DNA of 64,000 bases from Streptomyces sp. NBC_01353 (GCF_036237275.1 NZ_CP108352.1:6634001-6698000), one strand, 5' to 3'. Shown: positions 16,165 through 26,165, numbered from the stretch's first letter. A program made the numbers and translations. The notes: generated by a model from the sequence alone, not told the origin.

Positions 16165-17580
16165 GTGACGTCTCGAAAGCCTGATGAGCAATTGGCGCGC
16201 AACTCCAGACTCCGACTCGTCCGTCCGCGGGCACTCGCCACCGCCCGACGGGCAGTGACGACCCGGCGCACCCGGCCGGCGCCGCGGCCGCCGGAGGGCA
16301 CTCCGCCCCGCGCGGAACTGGCCCGCCAGGCACGGACCGTCCTCGCCGACGCCGTACGGATCGCCCGCTGGGCCGCCGTCGACCGCGGGGCCGGGGGCGC
16401 CGCTCCGACCGGCCCCGAGGCCGTCCCCGTCCACGAACGCGCCGCCGCCGCACTGGACCTGACGCCCGACCAGATCCGTGCCGGATGGGACCGGGCCCGG
16501 CTCGCAGGACTCGTCGAACTCCACGGCGGCACCGCCCGCCCCGGCTGGCGGCTGCACGCCTGGGACCGCGACGACTCCGCGGTGCTGCGCGGCTGGGTCG
16601 CCCTGTTCGACGCATGGTCCCTGGTCCACCCCGCTCCCGAGGGCGTGGCGCCCAGCGCCGTCGCCGAGGTCGTCGAGGCCGTCCCGCAGGTGCTCTCGCT
16701 CCTCCAGCTCTCCGCCGGACCCGTGCTCGTCCCCGCCCTGCTCGACCTGCTCCAGCAGCGGGTCGAGGAGCTGCGCGAGGAGCGCTGCGAGGTCCCCGTC
16801 GAGGGAGCGGGCACCGACACCGACGCCGTGTGCGCGGCCGGCCCCGACGGGCTCTCCGCCCTGCTCGACTGGGCCCTGGAGGGCCTCGCCGCCGTGGGCG
16901 CCCTGACCCTCGGCGAGGGTCCCGAGGGCGGCCTTGCCACCCTGACCCCGCTCGGCAACTGGGCGGTCTGGGTCAAGCTGGAGCAGATCTGCGTCGCCGC
17001 CCAGAGCCCCGCCGGCAACATCGAGCAGTCGGCCGAGGACATGCTCCGCGGCTGCGCCCGGCTCACCCCCGGCCCCGCCCGCGACGAGTACCGCGCCTGG
17101 CTCGCGGCCCGCACCCTCTCCAGCGCGGTCACGGAGCTCCTCGCCGTCGCCCGCGGGGAGGACGCCCTGCTGCGCGGTCTCGCCTTCGAGGCGCTCCGCG
17201 TCGTCGGAGCCCCCGCGGAGGCCGAGGTCCGGGCCGCCGCCGAGGAGGCCTCGCTCCGCCCCTACGCCCTGCTCTGGCTCGCCGAGTACGACGGCGCCGA
17301 CCCCGACGACGCCCCGGACGTGCTCACCCGCGAGGAGGCCACCTGGCTCTGGGTGGACACCGCCGCGGCCGTCGCCGACCACGGTGAGAGCGTCCTGCTC
17401 GTCCGCCACCTCGACTCCGCCGTGCAGGGCACCGTCCCGGCGCTCCTCGACGAGGTCAGGGCCGTCGGCCACCCCCGTACGGTCCAGGTGCTGGTCGCCC
17501 TCGCCGCCGCCCACCCCGACCCCGCCCTCGCCAAGGCCGTCCGCCGGGCGGCCTTCCAGGTCCACACCGGGGGATCGTGA
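16165..17580 (+). CDS. Conserved hypothetical protein with winged-helix-like segment
   Basis: 471 residues; I do not recognise a named family. The N-terminus is basic and Arg/Pro-rich (to about 50). The segment around residues 95-130 (HERAAAALDLTPDQIRAGWDRARLAGLVELHGG) resembles a helix-turn-helix or winged-helix unit. The remainder is a long Ala/Leu/Glu-rich helical region with no membrane segment, suggestive of repeat-type helices. GTG 16165 follows GGGAAG. It sits 77 bp after the hydrolase-like gene in the same direction, so it may be co-transcribed. A cytoplasmic, possibly DNA- or protein-binding role is inference. Confidence 0.7.
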   Translation: MTSRKPDEQLARNSRLRLVRPRALATARRAVTTRRTRPAPRPPEGTPPRAELARQARTVLADAVRIARWAAVDRGAGGAAPTGPEAVPVHERAAAALDLTPDQIRAGWDRARLAGLVELHGGTARPGWRLHAWDRDDSAVLRGWVALFDAWSLVHPAPEGVAPSAVAEVVEAVPQVLSLLQLSAGPVLVPALLDLLQQRVEELREERCEVPVEGAGTDTDAVCAAGPDGLSALLDWALEGLAAVGALTLGEGPEGGLATLTPLGNWAVWVKLEQICVAAQSPAGNIEQSAEDMLRGCARLTPGPARDEYRAWLAARTLSSAVTELLAVARGEDALLRGLAFEALRVVGAPAEAEVRAAAEEASLRPYALLWLAEYDGADPDDAPDVLTREEATWLWVDTAAAVADHGESVLLVRHLDSAVQGTVPALLDEVRAVGHPRTVQVLVALAAAHPDPALAKAVRRAAFQVHTGGS

Positions 17581-17598
17581 GGGAGGCGTGAGGGCCCG

Positions 17599-17997
17599 CT
17601 AGTCCGCGCCTCCCGGGAGATACGTACCGAAGCTCCAGATGTTGCCCTCCGCATCGCGGGCGATGTAGTCCCGCGAGCCGTACTCCTGGTCCTTGAGCGG
17701 CATCACGATCTCGATGCCGTGCTCCACCGCCCGCGCGTGGTGTGCGTCCACGTCGTCCACGTGGATGTACACCCCGGCGGGCCCGGCAGCCTCGACCAGC
17801 TTGTCGAACTCGCTGCCCGTCCCCTTGCTGCCGAGCATCACCATGCCGTTCCCGTACGTCAGCTCGGCGTGCACGACCTTGCCGTCCTCCTCGTACACCG
17901 CGTGGCGGGTGAAGCCGAACCCCTCCGTGAGCTGCTTGATCGCGGCGTGCGCGTCGTCATAGGTCAGGGTCGGACAGATGTGGGGTCCCTCAGCCAT
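17599..17997 (-). CDS. VOC (glyoxalase/bleomycin-resistance fold) family protein
   Basis: 132 residues with paired beta-alpha-beta-beta-beta modules of the VOC superfamily: an N-terminal module (ICPTLTYDDAHAAIKQLTEGFGF) and a C-terminal one ending DYIARDAEGNIWSFGTYLP. Metal-ligand positions include His and Glu near VHAELTYG and the terminal strand, but the substrate cannot be assigned. ATG 17997 has AAGGAG at 8 bases, which decides it over an upstream GTG. It follows the zinc metallopeptidase gene on the same strand by 89 bp. Confidence 0.88.
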   Translation of the reverse strand: MAEGPHICPTLTYDDAHAAIKQLTEGFGFTRHAVYEEDGKVVHAELTYGNGMVMLGSKGTGSEFDKLVEAAGPAGVYIHVDDVDAHHARAVEHGIEIVMPLKDQEYGSRDYIARDAEGNIWSFGTYLPGGAD

Positions 17998-18086
17998 ATC
18001 GATCACTCCTTATCGCCTGATGCGCCTGAAAGCCCGGAATGTGACCTGGGTCTCAGTCTGACACTCGCCACCGACAACGCCGTGCC

Positions 18087-18977
18087 TCAGCGGAAGGTGT
18101 TGCACCGAGCCATGTCACCCGTCGCGTAGCCGGTGTAGAACCACTGCTGACGCTGGGCGGCCGAACCGTGCGTCCAGTTCTCCGGCGTCACCCGGCCCTG
18201 GAACTTCTCCTGGATCCGGTCGTCGCCCACCGCGGCCGCCGCGTCCATGCCGTCGCGGATGTCGGCCTCCGTCAGCGTCGTCAGGAGCGGCCGGCCCGTC
18301 TTCTCGTCCGGCGCGGTCGTCGCGTGGTGCGCCCAGACCCCGGCATAGCAGTCCGCCTGCAGCTCCACCCGTACGGCGTTGGAGTTCGCGCCCGCGCGCC
18401 CGTCCTGGGAGCGGGCCAGGGTGCCCATCATGTTCTGCACATGGTGGCCGTACTCGTGCGCCACGACATACGCCTGCGCGAAGGGGCCACCGGTCGAGCC
18501 GAACTTCGTCCGCAGCTCGCCGAAGAACCCCAGGTCCAGATAGACCTGCCGGTCCCCGGGACAGTAGAAAGGCCCGACCGCCGAGGTGGCCGAGCCGCAG
18601 GCGGTGCCCACCTGGTTCGTGAACATCACGGTGCGCGCGTCCCCGTACCGCCCGCCCCGCCGGGCGTACTCCGCCCGCCAGAAGTCCTGCACACTGTTGA
18701 CGACCGCCACGATCCGGCAGTCCTCGCGGGTGTTCGCGTCCGCGCCGGTCCGGCAGGTCCGCTCGACCTGGGCCACGGCGGAGGAGGTCGCCGCAGGCTC
18801 GGGGTCACCGGCGGAGAGTCCGAGCTGCTCGGGGCCCACCCCGAAGAGCAGCCCCAGGATCAGTGCGATGAAGCCGACGATTCCGCCGCCGACGGTGGCC
18901 CTCCCGCCCGGGACGCGGCTGCCGCGGACGTCCTTCACCTCGGAGGTGTCCAGGTTGGCGTCGTCGTCGAACTGCAT
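18087..18977 (-). CDS. Membrane-anchored neutral zinc metallopeptidase (YpfJ type)
   Basis: 296 residues. A short cytoplasmic N-terminus, one transmembrane helix (GGGIVGFIALILGLLFGVG, about residues 30-48) and an extracellular catalytic domain. The zinc motif HEYGHHVQ lies near residue 186 and the downstream ELQADCYAGVWAH supplies the third ligand, typical of the KPN_02809/YpfJ neutral zinc metallopeptidase family. Paired cysteines (RTC, EDC, TAC, FYC) may form disulfides outside the cell. ATG 18977 is preceded by GAGGTGG. Physiological substrates are unknown. Confidence 0.9.
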   Translation of the reverse strand: MQFDDDANLDTSEVKDVRGSRVPGGRATVGGGIVGFIALILGLLFGVGPEQLGLSAGDPEPAATSSAVAQVERTCRTGADANTREDCRIVAVVNSVQDFWRAEYARRGGRYGDARTVMFTNQVGTACGSATSAVGPFYCPGDRQVYLDLGFFGELRTKFGSTGGPFAQAYVVAHEYGHHVQNMMGTLARSQDGRAGANSNAVRVELQADCYAGVWAHHATTAPDEKTGRPLLTTLTEADIRDGMDAAAAVGDDRIQEKFQGRVTPENWTHGSAAQRQQWFYTGYATGDMARCNTFR

Positions 18978-19137
18978 GGGCCACCACCTCTGCCAGGTCT
19001 GCCGCGGCAGTGGCCGCCGCCCTGCGGCCGAGTATCGGCGAATCCGACAGGGCCCGCCCCTTTTGCCGGGCATGGGCGGGACGGCGTGAGATGCGCCTCG
19101 GTGCGGGCCGTGGCCGAAAAGCAGTTGCAGGGGCCCG

Positions 19138-19144
19138 TTAGACT
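19138..19144 (+). promoter_or_regulatory. Putative -10 element (TTAGACT) for leaderless uORF/ABC-F transcript
   Basis: TAGACT lies 6 bases before the ATG at 19151, which would place the transcription start on the first base of the upstream ORF. No good -35 element was found at standard spacing. Confidence 0.5.
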
Positions 19145-19150
19145 GGCCGC

Positions 19151-19174
19151 ATGGCCATTCTCCTCGTGCACTAG
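19151..19174 (+). CDS. Short upstream ORF (7 codons) in the ABC-F leader
   Basis: ATG GCC ATT CTC CTC GTG CAC TAG encodes MAILLVH. It lies 57 bp before the ABC-F start, directly downstream of a -10-like TAGACT, and has no ribosome site, so it would be translated leaderless. Ribosome stalling on such hydrophobic leader peptides is a known way of inducing antibiotic-resistance ABC-F and erm genes. Function here is inference. Confidence 0.55.
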   Translation: MAILLVH

Positions 19175-19231
19175 CGGCGTCGAACCGCCCAAGAGCCCTT
19201 CCGCCGTCCACCCCCGCCCTGGAGTCTGTCC

Positions 19232-20830
<1,599 letters not shown>

Positions 20831-21153
20831 TCATCTCGGTATGGATCATTCGGCTCATGGGTGATCCTTCATCTGAGTGAGGGCGTCTCATACCCCCTGG
20901 CGCGGCCCCTGACGAATCCTTCCGTCAGGGGCCGCGCCGCATTCTTTCCCCGGGTGCGGCGCTGACCTGGTACTTCCCGCCGCGAGCGGTTCCCGGCCGT
21001 GCTCCGCACGCTGCGGAATCCGGGATTCCGGTCGTGACGTCACCTTCCGCTCCCGCAAACCTTGTGGCACGGACCTTGTCGAATGGGTGGCCAGGACGTC
21101 CGGAAGGGGTGATCATGAGAAGTCCAGAGCGCACTTCCCATGAGGAGGCACGG
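20831..21153. other. Intergenic region between ABC-F gene and gbn
   Basis: About 320 bases without a gene. It holds the ABC-F terminator (20899-20938). The stretch before gbn carries an alternative in-frame ATG at 21115 with GGAAGGGG upstream, which would extend Gbn by 13 residues; no promoter element was confidently placed. Confidence 0.5.
20899..20938 (+). terminator. Terminator of ABC-F gene
   Basis: 16-bp perfect inverted repeat GGCGCGGCCCCTGACG / CGTCAGGGGCCGCGCC with an 8-base loop. Confidence 0.88.
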
Positions 21154-21375
21154 GTGGCCGAGACTCTGAAGAAGGGCAGCCGGGTGACCGGCGCCGCGCG
21201 CGACAAGCTCGCGGCAGACCTGAAGAAGAAGTACGACTCCGGTGCGAGCATCCGGGCGCTGGCCGAGGAAACCGGTCGCTCCTACGGATTCGTCCACCGG
21301 ATGCTCAGTGAGTCCGGAGTCACGCTGCGTGGACGCGGCGGGGCGACACGGGGCAAGAAGGCCGCCTCGGCCTGA
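21154..21375 (+). CDS. gbn: Small nucleoid-associated protein Gbn
   Basis: 73 residues, basic, with a helix-turn-helix: KLAADLKKKYDSGASIRALAEETGRSYGFVHRML, followed by the arm SGVTLRGRGGATRGKKAASA. This is nearly the whole protein and matches S. coelicolor SCO1839 (Gbn), a small GATC-centred DNA-binding nucleoid protein that affects development and antibiotic production. The same neighbour, an enoyl-CoA hydratase gene, follows. GTG 21154 is chosen because GAGGAGGCACGG precedes it; ATG 21115 is a possible longer start. The family identification is from memory of the sequence. Confidence 0.88.
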   Translation: MAETLKKGSRVTGAARDKLAADLKKKYDSGASIRALAEETGRSYGFVHRMLSESGVTLRGRGGATRGKKAASA

Positions 21376-21511
21376 CCGGGGCGCGGTTCGTCGGGTCCAC
21401 CGATTCTCATGGTGGCCACCCGGTCGACCGGGCGGTCGGCCGGGTGGTTACTGTGCAGTCACTTACGCGTCAGTATTGCTGTCAGTGCTGCACCGGAACC
21501 GGAGGCGCCCC

Positions 21512-22309
21512 ATGACTTCGCTCGACTCTGTGCTCGTTTTCGACAAGGACGGTGTACGGCTCACCGTCGAGGACGCCGTTGCCACGGTGACCCTGACCAA
21601 CCCGGCGAAGCGCAACGCTCAGTCTCCCGCTCTGTGGCGGGCGTTGACGGAAGCCGGACGGTCATTGCCGGGCAGCGTGCGGGTCGTGGTCCTGCGTGGC
21701 GAGGGCATGTCCTTCTCCGCCGGGCTCGACCGGCAGGCGTTCACGCCCGAGGGCTTCGACGGAGAGCCGTCCTTCCTCGACTTGGCGCGCGGTTCGGACG
21801 AGGACCTGGATGCGGTCATCGCCGAGTACCAGGAGGCGTTCACCTGGTGGCGCCGTAGCGACATCGTGTCGATCGCGGCTGTCCAGGGGCACGCCATCGG
21901 TGCCGGGTTCCAGCTCGCCCTCGCCTGCGACCTGCGGGTCGTCGCCGAGGACGTGCAGTTCGCCATGCGCGAGACCAGCCTGGGCCTCGTGCCGGACCTG
22001 ACCGGTACGCACCCGCTGGTCTCCCTCGTCGGCTACGCCCGTGCGCTGGAGATCTGCGCCACGGGCCGCTTCGTCCACGCCGAGGAGGCCGAGCGTATCG
22101 GCCTCGCCAACATCGCCGTGCCCGGTGACGAACTCGACGCCGCGGTACGGGACTTGAGCGCCGCGCTGCTCTCCGCGCCGCGCGACGCGGTCATCGAGAC
22201 CAAGGCGCTGCTCCAGGGCGTCTGCGGACGCACCTACGAGCAGCAGCGCGCCGCCGAGCGCGCCGCCCAGGCGCGCCGTCTGCGCGACCTCGCGGGCCTC
22301 GGCGACTGA
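21512..22309 (+). CDS. Enoyl-CoA hydratase/isomerase family protein
   Basis: 265 residues with the crotonase fold: NPAKRNAQS near residue 30, the oxyanion-hole segment GMSFSAGLD, and AAVQGHAIGAGFQLALACDLRV. The usual catalytic Glu pair of enoyl-CoA hydratase is not obvious; the segment FAMRETSLGLVPDLTGTHPL has Asp after the second oxyanion helix, so the protein may be an isomerase or other crotonase. ATG 21512 has GGAGG at 6 bases. It stands alone between gbn and the Asp23 cluster. Confidence 0.88.
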   Translation: MTSLDSVLVFDKDGVRLTVEDAVATVTLTNPAKRNAQSPALWRALTEAGRSLPGSVRVVVLRGEGMSFSAGLDRQAFTPEGFDGEPSFLDLARGSDEDLDAVIAEYQEAFTWWRRSDIVSIAAVQGHAIGAGFQLALACDLRVVAEDVQFAMRETSLGLVPDLTGTHPLVSLVGYARALEICATGRFVHAEEAERIGLANIAVPGDELDAAVRDLSAALLSAPRDAVIETKALLQGVCGRTYEQQRAAERAAQARRLRDLAGLGD

Positions 22310-22358
22310 CACCCCCTTGCCCGTCGGCGGCCGCTCCCGCGCGCCTGGATCCGCGCCG

Positions 22359-23057
22359 TCAGCCCACCGCCGAGACCAGCACCGTGACCGCCGTCGCCTC
22401 CGGGGCGGCGGCGGTCGCCGCCGTACGGGCCGCGCGGGCCACGTCCAGCGCGCGATGGCCGGCGGACACCGCCAACTCCACACGGAGCAGGCCGGGGGCG
22501 CGGCGGTGCAGCGGGCTGCCCAGTGTGTCGGTCAGCCCCGCGACACCCTCGACCGCGAGCACCGCCAGGGCCGTCGGATCCTCCGGCGCGGGTGGGGTTC
22601 GCCCGGGTGGGTGAGTGGCGGCCGGCGAATCCGGGGCCTCCCAGGAGCCTTCGGCGAGGTCGGTCACGCGGAGGTCCACCTCGACGACCGCCAGGCCCAG
22701 TTCCGCCTCCGCCGAGGTGAACAGGGCCTCGCGCACCTCCGCCGCGAGCGCCGGCAGCGGCCTGCTCCCCTCCGCCCCGTACTCCGCCGCGAACTCGGCC
22801 GAGATCCCCAGAGTCCCCGGGGGCAGTCCGCCCGGCGGCACCGGGAACGGCTCCTCCTCGCCTGCCTCCACGAGCCCCACCCGGAGCGCCCCCGGTACCA
22901 CCCCTCGTACGGTCGCCGCCGCCCGCAGCAGCACCGCCCGCGCCGCCTGCTCCGTCAGCCACGCACCGTCCGTCGCCTCCCCGAGCGGTAGCAGCCGGCC
23001 CGGCCCGAGCCGCTCGCGCACCGCCACTGCCCATCCCGTGCCTGCTGTCGTCGTCAT
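22359..23057 (-). CDS. Conserved hypothetical next to Asp23 cluster (P10-family label in Streptomyces)
   Basis: 232 residues without membrane segment. The N-terminus (AVRERLGPGRLLPLGEATDGAWLTEQAARAVLLRAA) is the conserved part. The rest is acidic and Ala/Val-rich, with a Pro-rich stretch near residue 150. Streptomyces homologues are often labelled nucleopolyhedrovirus P10 family, a name with no functional meaning here. It is divergent from the Asp23 operon with 93 bp between and probably shares its promoter region, suggesting a linked role in envelope stress. Function unknown. Confidence 0.7.
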   Translation of the reverse strand: MTTTAGTGWAVAVRERLGPGRLLPLGEATDGAWLTEQAARAVLLRAAATVRGVVPGALRVGLVEAGEEEPFPVPPGGLPPGTLGISAEFAAEYGAEGSRPLPALAAEVREALFTSAEAELGLAVVEVDLRVTDLAEGSWEAPDSPAATHPPGRTPPAPEDPTALAVLAVEGVAGLTDTLGSPLHRRAPGLLRVELAVSAGHRALDVARAARTAATAAAPEATAVTVLVSAVG

Positions 23058-23150
23058 GTCCCCAGCCTGCCGCATCCCCGGCGCGAGACTGGGCAAGCGC
23101 ACTTAATGTGGGCAAAGAGATAGATAACGGAATGGAAGGGATGATCGGCG

Positions 23151-23603
23151 ATGAATGACCCCGCACACCCCGATGAACCGTCCGTGACCAAGCGCGGCGG
23201 CGGTGCCCCGGCAACCCGCGGCCGGACCACCATCGCCGACGGCGTCGTGGAGAAGATCGCCGGCCTTGCCGCCCGGGACGTCCCCGGCGTCCACGCCATG
23301 GGCAGCGGCCTCTCCCGCACCTTCGGTGCCGTACGCGACCGTGTGCCCGGCGGAGGGGGTCAGAAATCCGGCGTCACGCGGGGCGTGAAGGCCGAGGTCG
23401 GCGAGGTGCAGACCGCACTCGACCTGGAGATCGTCGTCGACTACGGCGTCTCGATCGCCGATGTGGCCGGCGACGTGCGCGAGAACGTCGTCGCCGCCGT
23501 GGAGCGGATGACAGGTCTGGAGGTCGTCGAGGTCAACATCGCGGTCAGCGACGTGAAGCTGCCGGACGAAGAGGACGAGGCGCCGGAGCCGCGGCTCCAG
23601 TAG
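23151..23603 (+). CDS. Asp23/Gls24 family envelope stress response protein
   Basis: 150 residues. The Asp23 domain starts at TTIADGVVEKIAGLAARDVPGVHAMG and ends with the typical VVEVNIAVSDVKLPDEE. An insertion (RTFGAVRDRVPGGGGQKS) is common in actinobacterial members. No membrane helix, so it is a soluble protein probably recruited to the membrane by the AmaP-like partner encoded downstream. ATG 23151 follows GAAGGGA. First gene of a five-gene same-strand run extending to 25368. Confidence 0.92.
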   Translation: MNDPAHPDEPSVTKRGGGAPATRGRTTIADGVVEKIAGLAARDVPGVHAMGSGLSRTFGAVRDRVPGGGGQKSGVTRGVKAEVGEVQTALDLEIVVDYGVSIADVAGDVRENVVAAVERMTGLEVVEVNIAVSDVKLPDEEDEAPEPRLQ

Positions 23604-23634
23604 CCGTCGGCAGCCCGGGCGGAAGGGGCTCAGC

Positions 23635-23826
23635 ATGAGCATGGCGTTGATCGGCCTGGTGGCCGGAATGGCCCTCGGCTTCGCCGGATACTTCGGCGGC
23701 TTCGGGGCGTTCGTACTGGTCGCGGCGTTGGGCGCGATCGGCTTCGTCGTCGGGAGGTTCCTCGAGGGTGACCTCGAACCCGGCGACTTCTTCCGGGGCC
23801 GCGAGCGCGGCGACCGGCGGCGGTGA
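23635..23826 (+). CDS. Small membrane protein (DUF2273-like) of Asp23 cluster
   Basis: 63 residues with two closely spaced hydrophobic helices (about residues 3-20 and 24-42), then a charged tail LEGDLEPGDFFRGRERGDRRR. Small membrane proteins of this shape accompany Asp23 and AmaP in many Gram-positives. ATG 23635 sits 32 bp after the Asp23 stop. Likely a membrane component of the same assembly; this is inference from context. Confidence 0.85.
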   Translation: MSMALIGLVAGMALGFAGYFGGFGAFVLVAALGAIGFVVGRFLEGDLEPGDFFRGRERGDRRR

Positions 23827-23832
23827 CCGGGG

Positions 23833-24183
23833 GTGGCAGCGGACCCGGTGGGCCCCGCCGGTCGCGGGGCGACGACGATCGCCGACCGGGTCGTCGCAAA
23901 GATCGCCGCGCGGGCCGCGCGGGAGGCGCTCGACAGCGTGCCCCCGGGCGGCTCGCCACCGCACGCCTCGGTCGTCGTGCAGCGTGACATCGCGCGCGTC
24001 TCGGTGAGTCTCGAACTCGGCCACCCCACCGACCTCGGCCGCCAGTGCGGCGCGGTCCGCAGCCATGTCATGCGCCGCGTACGGGAGTTGGTGGGCATGG
24101 AGGTGCCCGAGGTGGCCATCCACGTCGAGCGCCTGCACTCCCCGCGCACCGAGCGCGCGTCGGCCGGGCGGAGGCTGGCATGA
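23833..24183 (+). CDS. Second, shorter Asp23/Gls24-like protein
   Basis: 116 residues. The segment GATTIADRVVAKIAARAAREAL parallels the first Asp23 protein, and the end VGMEVPEVAIHVERL resembles its C-terminal strand, so this is a diverged paralogue. GTG 23833 is the likely start; GGGG precedes it. Its stop overlaps the next ATG (ATGA), showing coupling to the membrane protein that follows. Confidence 0.82.
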   Translation: MAADPVGPAGRGATTIADRVVAKIAARAAREALDSVPPGGSPPHASVVVQRDIARVSVSLELGHPTDLGRQCGAVRSHVMRRVRELVGMEVPEVAIHVERLHSPRTERASAGRRLA

Positions 24184-24776
24184 CCACGGAGACCGACACC
24201 GACACCGTGTCCGTACGCGAGAAGGCACCGGTCGCAGCCCGCCGCTTCTGGGCCGTCCGGCGGATCCCCGCGGCGCTGATCGCCCTCCTCGTCCTCGGCG
24301 GCGCCGGGCTGCTGCTCTACGACGTGGCCGCGGTACGGGCCGATCACACGGCCATGCGCTGGCGACGCGTACTCGCCGACGACCTGGCGACCCGGCACCT
24401 CGACAACGCCTGGATCCTGGCCGGCGCCTCCGTCGCCGTCGTCCTCGGCGCCTGGCTGCTGCTGCTCGCGGCCACTCCCGGGCTGCGCGCCGTCCTGCCG
24501 ATGCGGCGTGACCACGCCGACGTACGGGCCGGACTCGACCGTGACGCCGCGGCGATGATCCTGCGGGACCGGGTGACGGAGGTCTCGGGCGTGCAGTCCG
24601 CACGGGTACGGATGGGGCGCAAGAAGGTGGCAGTGCGCGCGGTATCGCACTTCCGCGAACTCGACGAGGTACGCGCCGACATCACGAGCGTGGTGACCAC
24701 GGGAATCGACGAACTGGGGCTCGCCCGGCCGCCGGCGCCGACCGTGCGCGTGGCCCGACCACCGAGGAAGGGGTGA
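24180..24776 (+). CDS. DUF6286-like membrane protein of Asp23 cluster
   Basis: 198 residues. Two transmembrane helices (about residues 33-53 and 80-102) are followed by a soluble alpha/beta domain (RDHADVRAGLDRDAAAMILRDRVTEVSGVQSARVRMG) whose shape recalls Asp23-like modules with a DUF6286 label. It overlaps the preceding gene by four bases and is followed by the AmaP-like gene at 4 bp. Probably part of one membrane-bound assembly; exact role unknown. Confidence 0.82.
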   Translation: MTTETDTDTVSVREKAPVAARRFWAVRRIPAALIALLVLGGAGLLLYDVAAVRADHTAMRWRRVLADDLATRHLDNAWILAGASVAVVLGAWLLLLAATPGLRAVLPMRRDHADVRAGLDRDAAAMILRDRVTEVSGVQSARVRMGRKKVAVRAVSHFRELDEVRADITSVVTTGIDELGLARPPAPTVRVARPPRKG

Positions 24777-24780
24777 AGGG

Positions 24781-25368
24781 GTGACCGTCATTCTCCGGCG
24801 CGTCAACCGGATCGTGCTCGGACTCTTGGGCCTGCTGCTCGTCGTCGTCGGCGGGGCGGTCCTCGCGGCCGGATTCGATCTGTCGGTGCCCTCGTGGTGG
24901 CCGTGGTACGGGCCCTCCGACGTCCTGCTGAGCAAGGCGGACCGGTACCGATGGCGCGACGAGGGCTGGTGGTGGCCGGCGGTCATCGCCGCCCTCGGGC
25001 TCGTCGTGCTGCTCGCCCTGTGGTGGCTGATCGCCCAGTTCCGGCGTGCTCGGCTCGCGGAGGTCCTGGTCGACACCGGCGACGGCGAGGGCGCGACGGT
25101 ACGGGGACGGGCGCTGGAGACCGTCCTGGCGGCGGACGCGGCGGCACAGGAGGGCGTGGCCCGCGTCCGGGTCCTCCTGACGGGCCGTCGCACGGCGCCC
25201 CGTGCCCGTATCGCCCTGCTCCTGGAGCCCTACGCCTCCCCGGGCGAGGCCCTGACCTCCCTGACCACCGAGGCCCTGGCCAATGTCCGCACCTCGACGG
25301 GCCTGGCGTCCCTGCCCGCCGAGGCCCGCCTCCGCGCGACCAAGCACGGCGCGCGGAGGGTGACCTGA
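24781..25368 (+). CDS. amaP: AmaP-like alkaline shock membrane anchor protein
   Basis: 195 residues. Helices at about 10-31 and 60-82 enclose an extracellular Trp-rich loop (VPSWWPWYGPSDVLLSKADRYRWRDEGWWWP), followed by a cytoplasmic alpha/beta domain. This is the topology of AmaP, which anchors Asp23 at the membrane in Staphylococcus. GTG 24781 begins 4 bp after the previous stop. It closes the Asp23 cluster and is convergent with the SDR gene. Confidence 0.82.
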   Translation: MTVILRRVNRIVLGLLGLLLVVVGGAVLAAGFDLSVPSWWPWYGPSDVLLSKADRYRWRDEGWWWPAVIAALGLVVLLALWWLIAQFRRARLAEVLVDTGDGEGATVRGRALETVLAADAAAQEGVARVRVLLTGRRTAPRARIALLLEPYASPGEALTSLTTEALANVRTSTGLASLPAEARLRATKHGARRVT

Positions 25369-25405
25369 GGCTCCGTGGCCGAGGCCGCTGCCTCGGCGCG
25401 GACCG

Positions 25406-26161
25406 TCAGAAGCCGTGCCTCGCCCCGCCGTCCACCGAGACCATCACGCCCGTCACGTACGAGGCCGCCGGCGACAGCAGGAACGCCGCCGTGCGGCCGA
25501 ACTCCTCCGGCGTGCCGTAACGGCGCAGCGGGATACGGGACTCGCTCGCCGCCCGCGCCGCGTCCGCGTCCCCGGACATCGCGTCGAGCGAACGCACCCG
25601 GTCCGTGTCGATGCGCCCCGGCAGCACGCCGACGACCCGGATGCCCCGCGGCCCCAGATCGCCGGCGAGGGACTTCGCGAAGCCGGCCAGGCCGGGGCGC
25701 AGTCCGTTGGAGATCGTCAGGCCCGGGATCGGCTCGTGGACGGAGCCGGAGAGCACGAAGCCGATGACCCCGCCCTCGGTCAGCGAATCCGCCGCCGCCC
25801 GGGCCATCCGTACCGCCCCCAGGAAGACCGTGTCGAACGCCGACGCCCACTGCTCGTCGCTGTTGTCCGCACCGAAGCCCGGCGCCGGGCCGCCCACGCT
25901 GACGAGGATGCCGTCGAAGCGCCCGAAGCGGGACCGCGCCTCGGCGATCAGCCGGGCGGGCGCCTCCGGGTCGGCGTTGTCGGCGGCCAGACCGGCCGCG
26001 TCCGGGCCCAGCTCCTCGGCCGCCTCGGCGACCGCCTTCTCCTCGCGCCCGGTGATCAGCACCTTCGCGCCCTCGGCGAGCAGCGCCTCGGCCGACGCCC
26101 GGCCGAGCCCACGCGTCGCGCCGGTCACCACGTACACACGGTCCTTCAGTCCAAGATCCAT
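25406..26161 (-). CDS. Short-chain dehydrogenase/reductase with atypical active site
   Basis: 251 residues with the SDR Rossmann start TGATRGLGRAS and the C-terminal VTGVMVSVDGG. The central motif is unusual: after SGSVHEPIPGL, the expected YxxxK is replaced by ISNGLRPGL, so the catalytic Tyr and Lys are absent. A divergent SDR subgroup with SNxxR at this site is widespread, so the change is probably not a recent mutation, but the reaction is uncertain. ATG 26161 lies 4 bp after the GH15 stop, so the two are co-transcribed. Confidence 0.85.
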   Translation of the reverse strand: MDLGLKDRVYVVTGATRGLGRASAEALLAEGAKVLITGREEKAVAEAAEELGPDAAGLAADNADPEAPARLIAEARSRFGRFDGILVSVGGPAPGFGADNSDEQWASAFDTVFLGAVRMARAAADSLTEGGVIGFVLSGSVHEPIPGLTISNGLRPGLAGFAKSLAGDLGPRGIRVVGVLPGRIDTDRVRSLDAMSGDADAARAASESRIPLRRYGTPEEFGRTAAFLLSPAASYVTGVMVSVDGGARHGF

Positions 26162-26165
26162 GGCC

